Of a stretch of DNA of 33,992 bases, positions 1-8,476 are shown one piece after another (within the stretch, counting starts at the first letter, position 1; each line of letters starts with the position of its first letter). A program made the translations under genes and the position numbers. Where the stretch lies: the IMG/VR virus record IMGVR_UViG_3300025162_000119, positions 1 to 33,992 of that record. One strand, written 5' to 3'. The notes below the pieces were generated by a model, which saw nothing but the letters and a program-made list of their open reading frames with translations, did no database searches and had not been told where the DNA came from. The DNA is from a virus.

Positions 1-597
1 TCCTCCGCCATCTATGTAATCAGAGTTGAAGAGGTCGAAAGCTGTGATCTTCCCGGAAAAGACCTTGCTCAATGCCACCGTTGAACGCCCGGCTCCGCAC
101 CCCGCATCCAGTACGCGGGCATTGTCATCCTTGTACAGGTTCACCCATGGCAGCGTCAGGTAACGCGTATGTTTTGCTGAACGAACAACCAGGTTTGCAA
201 TGAAAAAGTTAAGGGATAAGAGGAATAAGAGAAATGCAAGGAGCTGAAGTGCCTGGAAAGTGAAATAAATATGAACTGCAGCAGCAAGGAAAACAACCGA
301 AACAACCCAGAAGCCATTCAGCCAGCCTATGCTCCAGCCGGCATTGAAAGTTTGTTTGTCCTCGTTTTTATGGACAAACTCCTGTAGCCTGAGCTTTATC
401 TTATCCGGCAGAACCACAACAACAGACAATGATAACACAAGCAAAATTGCAATATGAATCAGCACAACGCCGATTGTAAATCCTGCAATCCATTTTGATC
501 CCGGCATAAGCACCAGGATGAGAACTGAAATAACAATACCAGCGATCGCAACGATTTTGGTATGACCCATAACAGCAAGCCAACGACGATTTTTCAT
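1..597 (-). CDS. Membrane-anchored class I SAM-dependent methyltransferase, C-terminus cut by window edge
   Basis: 199 codons are visible on the minus strand, starting at the ATG at 597 behind a good GGAGGA ribosome site, and the frame is still open at base 1. The first ~140 residues hold about four hydrophobic segments separated by a short charged stretch. A soluble part follows with the SAM-binding glycine motif VLDAGCGAGRST near residue 165. This is the class I methyltransferase nucleotide-binding loop; the substrate is not deducible. The gene looks like host chromosome rather than phage: it lies outside the repressor and is oriented away from the phage genes. The catalytic C-terminal half is missing from the window. 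Confidence 0.8.
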   Translation of the reverse strand, partial: MKNRRWLAVMGHTKIVAIAGIVISVLILVLMPGSKWIAGFTIGVVLIHIAILLVLSLSVVVVLPDKIKLRLQEFVHKNEDKQTFNAGWSIGWLNGFWVVSVVFLAAAVHIYFTFQALQLLAFLLFLLSLNFFIANLVVRSAKHTRYLTLPWVNLYKDDNARVLDAGCGAGRSTVALSKVFSGKITAFDLFNSDYIDGGG

Positions 598-668
598 TTG
601 TAAATCCTCCATTTTAACTTTGGTTTCCCCTTTAAGTTGTTCAAAGGGTGAACTGACCATGGAAAAAA

Positions 669-1616
669 TCAGGCAGGTTTGACAGGAATGAATATCTGGC
701 GGTTAATACTTTCGTAGGGCATTTTAGCAGGATTTTCATCATACAGTTCAAAGCCGGTGATCTCTGCGATCTGGTACCCCGAAGGATCGAGCCAGCCGTG
801 GCGAAAGGCCACAAGGCTTCTGAAGACACTCATGACTGAGCCTTTATACCAATACGAGGCGTACCTGCCGTCGGGGATTTTCATCAGGCCGATCTCCTTT
901 GGAACCGTGATACCATCTGGTACCGTGAGGCACGCCCTGAACCTGCATCTTTCGAATTCGGTAAAAAAAGGCATATCCAGCAGCACACAGAGATACTGAG
1001 TTTTCATCGTGATCAAATCCCTTGGTTCAGCCCAGCGGTTAAGTACTTTAAAGGCATTCGGGATGGCATCTTCATCCCCGTGATGGGACTCTACGAAAGC
1101 AACATTCAAAGAACGAACCGGTTTAACCCTGACATCCAAAGCTGAAGGAAATCCTGGAGCCTCTTCCCTGGTCAGATTCATGCTCCAAAATTCAGCAGGA
1201 TTGAGGTCAAATGATTTGCCCTTTTTGGGTTTCAATGTGCCAATCTTGCTGATCTCATCCAGTGAAAGTTTCCGAAAGGCTTCAGGAGTGGTCCCATAAA
1301 ACTTCTTAAAAGCCCGTATAAAGGTTGAGGGCGATGAAAAACCACATTGGAAGGAAGCGTCACTGACGCTAAGATAAGGATAAAGCTTCAGGTAATGAGC
1401 AATGCGTTCCAGGCGTAAACGCATGATGTATTGTTTTGGAGATTCCCCGACATAATGAGAGAAGATCTTCTGAAAATGAAATGGTGAAAAGAATGCTATC
1501 CCGGCAAGCCCTTCAAGTGAAAGTTCCTCCGACAGATTCTCCTGGATATATACCAGAACCTTCCGGATTCTTGAAACATTTTCTTTTTCCCGGAAATTGT
1601 CTGTTGGCAGGTGCAT
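669..1616 (-). CDS. AraC-family transcriptional regulator with GyrI-like effector domain
   Basis: A 315-residue protein. Residues ~15-112 form an AraC-type double helix-turn-helix, with the characteristic FSPFHFQKIFSHYVGESP and CGFSSPSTFIRAFKKFYGTTP segments. Residues ~155-312 look like a GyrI-like small-molecule binding domain (a VAFVESHHGDE-like start and a FELYDENP-like end). In this family the N-terminal domain binds DNA and the C-terminal domain senses hydrophobic or drug-like ligands, often controlling export or stress genes. It lies downstream of its neighbours on the minus strand and is most likely a host gene at the prophage edge. The ligand and regulon are unknown. Confidence 0.88.
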   Translation of the reverse strand: MHLPTDNFREKENVSRIRKVLVYIQENLSEELSLEGLAGIAFFSPFHFQKIFSHYVGESPKQYIMRLRLERIAHYLKLYPYLSVSDASFQCGFSSPSTFIRAFKKFYGTTPEAFRKLSLDEISKIGTLKPKKGKSFDLNPAEFWSMNLTREEAPGFPSALDVRVKPVRSLNVAFVESHHGDEDAIPNAFKVLNRWAEPRDLITMKTQYLCVLLDMPFFTEFERCRFRACLTVPDGITVPKEIGLMKIPDGRYASYWYKGSVMSVFRSLVAFRHGWLDPSGYQIAEITGFELYDENPAKMPYESINRQIFIPVKPA

Positions 1617-1685
1617 GCTTGTTTTTTACGGTTCCTGACCTGTAAAGATACAGTCAAAAGTGAAAGGTGTATTATTCAAAAAGAA

Positions 1686-1726
1686 AAGTGCAAGGTGCAA
1701 ATTTTTACACTTTGCACTTTGCACTT
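1686..1726. repeat. Imperfect inverted repeat built from AAGTGCAAAGTGC-like units
   Basis: The left arm 1686-1701 and right arm 1711-1726 pair at 15 of 16 positions around a 9-nt loop that contains a T-run. Each arm is itself a short tandem of a TTTGCAC-like unit. It sits between the regulator at 669-1616 and the phage repressor, so it could be a terminator for the repressor transcript or a dispersed host intergenic repeat. The remaining bases of the 1617-1861 gap show no gene. Confidence 0.5.
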
Positions 1727-1834
1727 CAGACTTGTCCTTTGTAGCGGGGAGAGGACTGGATTTTTATCTGATTTTTCTTGAAAATCAATCTGTTAGTTTT
1801 TTATAATGCTCGTATTTCTGCTGTTTTTCGGCCA

Positions 1835-1858
1835 TTATGTCTCAGTTTATGTCTCAGT
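1835..1858. repeat. Perfect tandem 12-bp repeat at the presumed phage edge
   Basis: TTATGTCTCAGT occurs twice back to back (1835-1846 and 1847-1858), ending 3 bases before the stop codon of the repressor gene. It lies where bacterial-looking genes give way to phage genes, so it may mark a recombinase binding or attachment region. No second copy was found in the window and no integrase is present, so this is only positional inference. Confidence 0.35.
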
Positions 1859-1861
1859 CAA

Positions 1862-2290
1862 TCATTCGCTTTTCTTACTGGTGTCAAGTTTTTTCGACAA
1901 TTTATTTGACAGTGTTTCTCTCAAAGAGAATAAAACAATAAACTTGTCCCCTATTATTTTCCTGTGATCCTGGATCTCATTTTCAATAATGGTAATCATC
2001 TTCTCTAAATCCTCCCCTGAGTATTCACTCTTGGGCTCCAAAGGACCATCTGTGATTTCATCACCCGTTAACAACGGATGACCCACTCCATTCCTGAGAT
2101 AGGAGGGATTAACCTCTGGCAGAGCGGCAAGGATCAACTCGATCGAATTCAAGGAAACATCATGTTTCATTCTTAAATACAGACTGATCGTCGATTTTGT
2201 TAATCCAGTTTTTCGAGCTAATTCTGATTGGGAGAGTTTTAGGAGTTGGATGATCTTCGCAAGCCTTTCATTTACTTGACTTTTCACCAT
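1862..2290 (-). CDS. XRE-type helix-turn-helix repressor (CI-like)
   Basis: A 142-residue protein. The N-terminal helix-turn-helix covers residues ~8-60 (AKIIQLLKLSQSELARKTGLT, then STISLYLR), a classic XRE/lambda-repressor fold. The C-terminal ~50 residues are helical and charged and probably dimerise; there is no S24 peptidase domain, so induction would not use RecA-stimulated self-cleavage. The gene is divergent from the Cro-like gene at 2444, and palindromic operators lie between them. This is the standard lysogeny switch arrangement. Its low-Gly, Lys/Ser-rich tail ends at 1862, close to the presumed phage boundary. Confidence 0.82.
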   Translation of the reverse strand: MVKSQVNERLAKIIQLLKLSQSELARKTGLTKSTISLYLRMKHDVSLNSIELILAALPEVNPSYLRNGVGHPLLTGDEITDGPLEPKSEYSGEDLEKMITIIENEIQDHRKIIGDKFIVLFSLRETLSNKLSKKLDTSKKSE

Positions 2291-2327
2291 TACTGTTAAT
2301 TAAGACCAGATTCATATTAGGGGTGTG

Positions 2328-2382
2328 TCGAAAAGTATTCGACGAATTGCTTGATTTCGGCAAATCAATTTAACTATCTTTG
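2328..2382. promoter_or_regulatory. Divergent switch region: two operator palindromes and a rightward promoter
   Basis: The 153-nt gap between repressor and Cro-like gene contains TCGAA-5-TTCGA (2328-2342) and a perfect TTGATTT-CGGC-AAATCAA inverted repeat (2351-2368). A Bacteroidota-type -7 element TATCTTTG lies at 2375-2382, and the TTG of the second palindrome is 20 bases upstream, at the -33 position. Repressor bound to that palindrome would therefore cover the early rightward promoter. The first palindrome overlaps a TACTTTTC on the minus strand that could be the -7 box of the repressor's own promoter. Confidence 0.6.
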
Positions 2383-2443
2383 ACCGCAAATTACACGCAA
2401 TATTACAACAAATCACCCGCAAAATCAATACCCTCTTATTGCC

Positions 2444-2695
2444 ATGGCCTTGACAAGTGTTGAACTGAAAGAATTGAGAATGAAACTACCGCGTGGCAGC
2501 GCCCGGAAAATAAACCGGATACTGATGCGAAAGGAAAAGAAAGGTTATTCTACCAATTATATCAACCAGGTATTGGACGCTAAAGACAGCAGATATAATG
2601 AGAAAATAATCAAAGCCGCCCTTAAACTCGCAATTCAACTTAAAAACAGTGCATTGATTGAAAAAGGACAACTCCAAAGTATCCTTGCAAAATAA
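2444..2695 (+). CDS. Small Cro-like DNA-binding protein
   Basis: An 83-residue basic protein, first gene of the rightward early operon. The pattern LPRGSARKINRIL, then STNYINQVLDAKDSRYNEKIIKAALKLA, resembles the short helix-turn-helix regulators of Bacteroidota phages, in which a recognition helix follows a Gly/Ser-rich turn. By position it is the counterpart of the repressor at 1862-2290 and may shut off repressor transcription. The helix-turn-helix call is based on pattern only. The next gene starts 22 bases after its stop. Confidence 0.6.
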   Translation: MALTSVELKELRMKLPRGSARKINRILMRKEKKGYSTNYINQVLDAKDSRYNEKIIKAALKLAIQLKNSALIEKGQLQSILAK

Positions 2696-2717
2696 TGTTT
2701 CACCAAAACAATTGTTT

Positions 2718-3272
2718 ATGAACGCTGACACAACACCCCCCGGGATCCATGGATCTGAAATCGAATTCTTCGTTATGGATGGAGAATTGAAATTCTTAAA
2801 AGGTGGCAAGATCTTCCCCTGGAGTGAAGTCACGCTCGATGTATTGGTTCTCATCCGAATGAACCTTGAACAGGATCCCAAAGCATTGGATGGTCTCGAA
2901 GCAATGGGTATCATTAACCCTGCCGATCAACTCAAACAATATGTTTATTGTCAGTTCGGCGACTTTGATAAAAAAGCCGACATCACAGCCGATGGCATCG
3001 TCGTTCGAGAATATTGGGATTGCGGACATCGTCCGTGTCCAGGTGATGGAAAGGTCTGCAAGTTCCCTGATGTGTTGAACGGGAAGCTTACCCCTCATGA
3101 GGCCTACATCATCCGACTTATCTGCCGGGATATCCCAAACAAACAGATCGCCCAGATTATGGGCATATCTACACAGACTGTAAACAAGGAATGTAAAACC
3201 ATCGCCCGCAAGCTGGGCTGTTACACAAAAATCGGTATCGCACGATTTGCCGGAGAAAACGGCATCCTTTAA
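2718..3272 (+). CDS. LuxR/GerE-type helix-turn-helix protein
   Basis: 184 residues from the ATG at 2718; a longer frame with a TTG start reaches 2658 inside the preceding gene but is less likely. The N-terminal ~120 residues are unrecognised and carry a Cys/His-containing stretch (YWDCGHRPCPGDGKVCKF) that could hold a metal. The C-terminal ~60 residues are a LuxR-type DNA-binding domain: LTPHEAYIIRLICRDIPNKQ, then IAQIMGISTQTVNKECKTIARKLG. Without a receiver or acyl-homoserine-lactone domain, it is probably a phage early transcription regulator. Confidence 0.68.
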   Translation: MNADTTPPGIHGSEIEFFVMDGELKFLKGGKIFPWSEVTLDVLVLIRMNLEQDPKALDGLEAMGIINPADQLKQYVYCQFGDFDKKADITADGIVVREYWDCGHRPCPGDGKVCKFPDVLNGKLTPHEAYIIRLICRDIPNKQIAQIMGISTQTVNKECKTIARKLGCYTKIGIARFAGENGIL

Positions 3273-3282
3273 ATATCACGCC

Positions 3283-3573
3283 ATGATTCCTAACGCTACG
3301 CAGGCACCCGAGCCTGCACAAACCGATCTCTTCAATTCATCACCCATCGATGGGCATCTCGGGGATGATAACGGAAGTGATCAGCATCAAGAGGTCACTG
3401 AACCTCAGTCCAGATCACCCACCATGAAAGAATCTGAAAATGATCGAACGGTGTTTTTAATGAACGATGCCCAAAAAAACGCTGCAAGGGTCCTGCGAGA
3501 AAAAAGCAGGGCCCTCAGCCAAAAATTCTTCCAATTGCAAAGCCAGCCCCCCGGCACAGAAAATTCGATATGA
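3283..3573 (+). CDS. Uncharacterised small early protein
   Basis: 96 residues from the ATG at 3283; an in-frame TTG/ATG extension upstream would overlap the LuxR-type gene. The first ~55 residues are Pro/Ser/Gln-rich and look disordered. The rest (FLMNDAQKNAARVLREKSRALSQK region) is a predicted amphipathic helix. No family is recognised. The stop overlaps the start of the next gene by 4 bases, indicating translational coupling in the early operon. Confidence 0.5.
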   Translation: MIPNATQAPEPAQTDLFNSSPIDGHLGDDNGSDQHQEVTEPQSRSPTMKESENDRTVFLMNDAQKNAARVLREKSRALSQKFFQLQSQPPGTENSI

Positions 3574-3776
3574 CAACATTCTCTCAAATGAGCCTTCCAA
3601 TTCTGATAATAACCCGCAGGGCCTACCTGCTTAGGTTAATAGATCTGTGCCAGGCAATGTCTAAGACTGATGAATCCTCTACCTGGGAGAAAATCTATAA
3701 AGAAATATTATTCCAGAGTGAACTCCTTCACCAGGTTGATGTACAAATTATCACGCTTAAAGACGAAAATTCATGA
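3570..3776 (+). CDS. Uncharacterised small early protein
   Basis: 68 residues, starting in an ATGA overlap with the gene before and ending in a 4-base overlap with the gene after. Mostly helical, with a hydrophobic N-terminal third (LPILIITRRAYLLRLIDLC) that is probably too interrupted by charge to be a membrane anchor. No family recognised. The double overlap is the main support for it being a real gene. Confidence 0.5.
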   Translation: MTTFSQMSLPILIITRRAYLLRLIDLCQAMSKTDESSTWEKIYKEILFQSELLHQVDVQIITLKDENS

Positions 3777-4213
3777 AAAAAGAACTTGGCCTCTGTGGCC
3801 CTCAAACGGCAGCGATCCTAAAACGCACCGGCGTAAAATTAAAAACCGCCTTTTATTGGAAATCCTTAGGGAAAGGACATTATACCCTGGTGGAACAGAG
3901 TGATAAAAGAAGGTTTTTTGGCATTGACCTGATACCCGCCTATGGTATCGCCGAGCTTGGTCTGATGATCCCCTGGGGATATTTCCAAAAATCAATGGTT
4001 CACAAAATGCCTGGAGGAGTATGGCAGGTTCAACTCATCGATGGTCATTACCATAGTTTCGCGACCGAAGTAGAGGCCCGGGCATCCTACCTCATTGACC
4101 TTATACTTAACAATGTTATCGCGATTGATGAAATCAACCATCCCGAAAAATATGAGGTCGTACTCTCCAGTGGGAAAATAGCCCCGGTACGAAAATCAGA
4201 CGAATCAGAATAA
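3773..4213 (+). CDS. Uncharacterised early phage protein
   Basis: 146 residues, translationally coupled to the preceding gene. It looks like a mixed alpha/beta globular protein, with a central aromatic segment (LGLMIPWGYFQKSMVH) and a repeat of the idea of 'HYHSF' around residue 95. No catalytic motif or known family is recognised. It ends 7 bases before the tRNA gene, so the tRNA is probably processed from the same transcript. Confidence 0.55.
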   Translation: MKKELGLCGPQTAAILKRTGVKLKTAFYWKSLGKGHYTLVEQSDKRRFFGIDLIPAYGIAELGLMIPWGYFQKSMVHKMPGGVWQVQLIDGHYHSFATEVEARASYLIDLILNNVIAIDEINHPEKYEVVLSSGKIAPVRKSDESE

Positions 4214-4220
4214 ACAATAC

Positions 4221-4294
4221 CGCGCAGTAGAGAAGTTGGTCATCTCATGGGTCTCATAATCCCAAGGTCGGCAGTTCGAGTCTGCCCTGCGCTA
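4221..4294 (+). tRNA. tRNA with CAT anticodon (Met or Ile2), initiator-like features
   Basis: A cloverleaf can be drawn by hand. The acceptor arms are 4221-4227 and 4287-4293 with the first pair mismatched (C1, T72). The D stem is GAGA/TCTC, and the anticodon stem is TGGGT/TCCCA with a T-T at the loop end. The loop CTCATAA (4253-4259) carries anticodon CAT at 4255-4257. The variable loop has 5 nt, the T stem GGCAG/CTGCC is perfect, and the T loop is TTCGAGT. CCA is not encoded. The unpaired 1-72 position and A11:U24 are features of bacterial initiator tRNA, but the G:C triplet of the anticodon stem is shifted by one pair. A lysidine-modified Ile2 tRNA cannot be excluded. Confidence 0.85.
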
Positions 4295-4331
4295 CTCAGT
4301 TCGCTCCTTATACAGGGGAAAACCAAATCTT

Positions 4332-4583
4332 ATGATTGAGAAAATTGACCAATTCGGTAAAACCTATTATGATCAGCTCCCTGATGGATATCGCATTGCT
4401 TCAATCGATGACTTCCATCATAACCGCAGAAAGAAAATAGGCATGCGCTACCTGATCAAGTGGATTGTCAAGGAAAATTATTACCAGATCATGACTGTTA
4501 ATGAGGCTACAACAGCCACATACCTTCTCCCTTTTATCCATGAATCCCGAGTCTTCGTTCAAATAAACCCCATACTGCTGTGA
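4332..4583 (+). CDS. Uncharacterised small protein upstream of primase
   Basis: 83 residues, beginning 37 bases after the tRNA and overlapping the primase gene start by 4 bases, so the two are probably co-translated. The sequence has an N-terminal FGKTYYDQLPDGYRIASIDDF segment and a beta-rich C-terminus. No known family recognised. Position suggests an early replication-associated role, but nothing in the sequence proves it. Confidence 0.5.
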   Translation: MIEKIDQFGKTYYDQLPDGYRIASIDDFHHNRRKKIGMRYLIKWIVKENYYQIMTVNEATTATYLLPFIHESRVFVQINPILL

Positions 4584-7500
4584 TATCGAATATTGATGAG
4601 ATAAAAGGCGCAATACAGATCACCGATATCCTTGGTGATTTTTTATCCCTTAAAGCCCGGGGAACCAATTTCATTGCATGCTGTCCTTTCCATAATGAGA
4701 AGACTCCAAGCTTCATTGTAAATCCCTCCAGGGGAACATTCAAATGCTTTGGTTGCGGCAAGAGCGGAGATGCGATCGAGTTTTTGCGCGAGAATGAAGG
4801 GATGAGTTATGTTGAAGCCCTCCAGTATATCGCCGACCGTTACAAGATTACGGTAGCCCAGGACGGATCAGTTGAAGTATCGGAAGATGATAAGCGCAAA
4901 GAAGCGCTGTTTGTTGTCCTCAAATGGGCAAAAGAGCATTTTCAATCTAACCTGAAAAAGAACAAACAGGCGATAGCCTATATCAAAGAACGTAAACACG
5001 AGAAGGCTGTCAAGTTATTTGAAATCGGATATGCTGAGAGTGGCAACGACCTTTTATCATCTGCAGCTGCTGTCGGATTCTCAACTGACCTTCTCGCACA
5101 GGCCGGACTTGTTAAGAAAAACGACAACGGCCATTTTTATGATGCGTTCTCACGCCGTATCATCTATCCGTTCTTTGACCGATCAGGAAGAGTGATCGGG
5201 TTCACCGGCCGGCTGCTCTCAGGAGAAGATGCCAAGGACCGCCCCAAGTATCTCAACAGTCCCACCACTGAGCTTTTTAAAAAGGATAAGGTTTTCTATG
5301 GAATCTACCAATCCAAGAAGCAAATCATTAAACGATCGGAGACCATCCTGGTCGAAGGTCAGACGGATCTGATATCGCTTCATCTGGCCGGGATCGGGAA
5401 TGTACTGGCTGGATCCGGTACCGCCCTGAGCGAAGACCAGGTAAAGATCATCCGATCCATGTCCGGACGGCTTACCTATGTATATGACAACGACCCGGCC
5501 GGGATCGCAGCTGCTGTGAAAAATATAAAGATTCCCCTGCAGCTGGGTCTCGAAGTATATATCCTGGTATTGCCAACGGGAGAGGATCCTGATTCGATGG
5601 TTAAGAAGATCGGCGGGGAGGCAATGAAAGCCTACATCGAGACCAACAGTATAAACATTGTTACTTTCCGTGTCGATCTGATCAAGGAAGAAGTCGCTAA
5701 GGATCCGCTGAAGAAAGCTCACCTGGTGAAGGACCTTACTTCGCAGATCTGTCTGATCCCTGATGAACAGTTTCGCGATATCCTCCTTGGTGAGATGATT
5801 CGCCTACTGGAACTTAATCGGGATGATCTTTTGAAGCATGTAAAAAAACAGCTTCCTGATCCGGATAAAAAACAGGAAAAAGGGTTCTATGGCTTAGATG
5901 TAAGTAAGGCCGCGATCAAAGAACAAGATTGCGTAGTTATCCTCAAGGATCCTAAGGTGGTATTTGCCCGTCATGTGGATGGAAAAGAAAATGTGATCGC
6001 AATACCTGATGGCCCTTTACGCATGGATGATATCCGGGAACTCTCGACGCTGACTAAAAATGTGATGATCGAGAATATGGACTTAGTCATCGATGATGAG
6101 GACAAAGAAACCCCGCTGGCCACCGTTGGACGGATGCTGGCAGAGAAAGGCTTATCGGTACAGGTCAGTGTCGGACATGAAGAATATCCCGATTCAATAG
6201 ATGACTTCCTGGATTACTATGTGAAGGGGTTATGTTATCGTTTGGCTATCTCTCCGGATAGTAAAAGATCTAAGCTTTTCGTTGAAATGGTGGCCGAATT
6301 CTTATCCAAGCTGGATAATACGATCATCACAATCAAAACCAACGACATCGCCAAGAAGTTCGGATTTACCGCCACAGCTTTCGGCAAGATACTTCGCCCT
6401 TTTACTGAGAAACTCAAGAGTATCGCCATTCAGCAAAAGGAACACTTTTCGATCGATGACCAACAGTACGTATTCGACATCGCCCATCTACCTGATTATG
6501 TAGACCAGGCATTCTTTCAGCGCTATGGTTTCTTTCCTGCGCAGAATAAAACAGCGCAGAAGATCTTTTATGTTTTCCGCACCCTGGACAATACCCTGCA
6601 GAAGGTTGGAAACTTCTACCTGGAACCTTTGTTTCATATCCACGATGAAGATCCGGCCAAGAACAAGCGCATCGTTAAGCTCTTTCACTCGGAACTCAAT
6701 AAAGAGGAATATTTTGAATTCAAGAGCTCGGATATGATAGAACTGGCCTTATTCAAGAAGTTCCTCTGGAATAAAGGTCCGTACATGTTCAACAATGGCA
6801 AACAGTTTCATCATGAGAAGATCCTTGAGAGCATCGCCCTGGAATTGCCAAAATGCAAGGAGTTTCAGTATTTTGGATGGCAAAAGGAAGGTGAATTCTT
6901 TGCCTTCAGCAATGGAATTGTTGCTGATAGCGCATTTACACCGGTTGATGAGCTTGGCCTGATTCGTTATAAAAAGGAGACATATTACTCGCCGGCATTC
7001 AGTGTGATCTATCGGGATCTGAGTTCGGATAATGACAAGTACGAATATGACCGATATCTCTCTTACAACCCTTCGTGTGAAACCTCCTGGGGTGAGTGGA
7101 TAAAACTCATGAAGGACTCTTACACCTATAATGACAATGGCATGTGGGCAATCTTATTTACCATGCTCAGTGCGCACCGGTCGATGATTTTCCAGATCGA
7201 GCGGTACTTCACCAGCCTGTTCTTTATTGGCCCCACAGAATCAGGGAAATCACGTATTGCCGAAAGTATCCGGGCTCCCTTTATGTATGGCGCCCCTTTG
7301 TTCAACCTGAACTCGGGGACCGACGCTGCATTCTTTACCATGCTGGAACGATTCATGGACATCCCGGTGATCGCCGAAGAGTATAACGACACTCAGATAT
7401 CGGATACCAAGTTCCAGGGACTGAAAGCCGCCATCTATGACAACGAGGGCAAGCAGAAGCGTAAGGATGCAACATCTAAGGATATCCATATTTCAAAAAT

Positions 7501-8476
7501 CAATGGCTCACTGATAGTCCTTGGTCAGGAAGCTCCTGAGCGTGATGATGGCGCTCTGGGTAACCGGGTTGTACTGTTACCGGTTCCAAAGAAAGATGAC
7601 TGGACGGATCAGGAGGTGGTCATCCATCGCGAGCTGAAGGACCGCGAAAAAGCCGGGTTAAGCAATATTGCGGTGGAGATCATTAACCGGCGTAAAGTTA
7701 TCCAGCTGCATTTTGCAAAATACATGTACGAATATCAGAAAAAGGTAAAGGAGGATATTCGCAAAGAAGGTGGATCCTACCAGACGCGTATAATTAATAC
7801 CGTTACCCTTTTTATTGCCATGGCCAAGGTCTGGGAGGATCATGTTCGTGAACTGCCGATGCCCTTCACCTTTGATCAGTTCTATCAGGTTGCCAAACGT
7901 CAGATCATTCGCCAGAGCGAAGAGCTCTCATCCACCAACCGTCTTTCTGCATTCTTCAATACGGTGGCCATGCTGTATTCGAAAGGTCAGATTGTATCCG
8001 GGCGTGAATTTTCGATTGAAACTGAATCAAACGTCACGGTGCAGATATCCAAGAGCGAAACCGACAACATTCACTGGGAAGGAGAATACCGCAGGGTATT
8101 ATACTTACTGGTGAATGACCTGATCATGGAGTATCAGAAGTTCCACGGCACTGAATCCCTGAAAATAAATTCCCTGAGGATATTTATGAAGGATCATCCG
8201 GCATTCATCGGGCAGGTTAAAAGCCATCGCTTTGAATGGGAATATGAAGAATGGGCGGAAGACAATTTTTCCGGAAGTGTAAAAAAGGTGATCAGTAAAG
8301 GAGAGCGAAATACATCGTGCATCGCATTCGATTATGAAAAGATAGCGGCCATGGGAATCGATCTCGTAAAAAAGAAAACGGATTCCTTCGCCGAAAAGAT
8401 ACCTGCATCACAAGATCTGTTTGCTGATCAAAAAAAAGAAGTTCTGTTGGAACCATCCGTGCCGGATGAATTTTAA
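4580..8476 (+). CDS. Bifunctional DNA primase-helicase (CHC2 zinc finger, TOPRIM, P-loop NTPase)
   Basis: A 1298-residue protein starting at a GTG that overlaps the previous stop. Residues 34-70 are a DnaG-type CHC2 zinc finger (Cys35, His38, Cys56, Cys59 in CPFHNEKTPSF and CFGCGKSGDAIEF). Residues ~255-345 are a TOPRIM catalytic domain: VEGQTD supplies the glutamate near 259, YVYDNDPAG the DxD near 302. The C-terminal half has a Walker A GPTESGKS near residue 883, a Walker B-like PVIAEEYND near 930 and a downstream LIVLGQEAPERDDGALGNRV segment, as in DUF927/SF3-like phage helicases. It would lay primers and unwind DNA at the phage fork. The iteron cluster starts inside its last codons. Confidence 0.92.
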   Translation: MISNIDEIKGAIQITDILGDFLSLKARGTNFIACCPFHNEKTPSFIVNPSRGTFKCFGCGKSGDAIEFLRENEGMSYVEALQYIADRYKITVAQDGSVEVSEDDKRKEALFVVLKWAKEHFQSNLKKNKQAIAYIKERKHEKAVKLFEIGYAESGNDLLSSAAAVGFSTDLLAQAGLVKKNDNGHFYDAFSRRIIYPFFDRSGRVIGFTGRLLSGEDAKDRPKYLNSPTTELFKKDKVFYGIYQSKKQIIKRSETILVEGQTDLISLHLAGIGNVLAGSGTALSEDQVKIIRSMSGRLTYVYDNDPAGIAAAVKNIKIPLQLGLEVYILVLPTGEDPDSMVKKIGGEAMKAYIETNSINIVTFRVDLIKEEVAKDPLKKAHLVKDLTSQICLIPDEQFRDILLGEMIRLLELNRDDLLKHVKKQLPDPDKKQEKGFYGLDVSKAAIKEQDCVVILKDPKVVFARHVDGKENVIAIPDGPLRMDDIRELSTLTKNVMIENMDLVIDDEDKETPLATVGRMLAEKGLSVQVSVGHEEYPDSIDDFLDYYVKGLCYRLAISPDSKRSKLFVEMVAEFLSKLDNTIITIKTNDIAKKFGFTATAFGKILRPFTEKLKSIAIQQKEHFSIDDQQYVFDIAHLPDYVDQAFFQRYGFFPAQNKTAQKIFYVFRTLDNTLQKVGNFYLEPLFHIHDEDPAKNKRIVKLFHSELNKEEYFEFKSSDMIELALFKKFLWNKGPYMFNNGKQFHHEKILESIALELPKCKEFQYFGWQKEGEFFAFSNGIVADSAFTPVDELGLIRYKKETYYSPAFSVIYRDLSSDNDKYEYDRYLSYNPSCETSWGEWIKLMKDSYTYNDNGMWAILFTMLSAHRSMIFQIERYFTSLFFIGPTESGKSRIAESIRAPFMYGAPLFNLNSGTDAAFFTMLERFMDIPVIAEEYNDTQISDTKFQGLKAAIYDNEGKQKRKDATSKDIHISKINGSLIVLGQEAPERDDGALGNRVVLLPVPKKDDWTDQEVVIHRELKDREKAGLSNIAVEIINRRKVIQLHFAKYMYEYQKKVKEDIRKEGGSYQTRIINTVTLFIAMAKVWEDHVRELPMPFTFDQFYQVAKRQIIRQSEELSSTNRLSAFFNTVAMLYSKGQIVSGREFSIETESNVTVQISKSETDNIHWEGEYRRVLYLLVNDLIMEYQKFHGTESLKINSLRIFMKDHPAFIGQVKSHRFEWEYEEWAEDNFSGSVKKVISKGERNTSCIAFDYEKIAAMGIDLVKKKTDSFAEKIPASQDLFADQKKEVLLEPSVPDEF

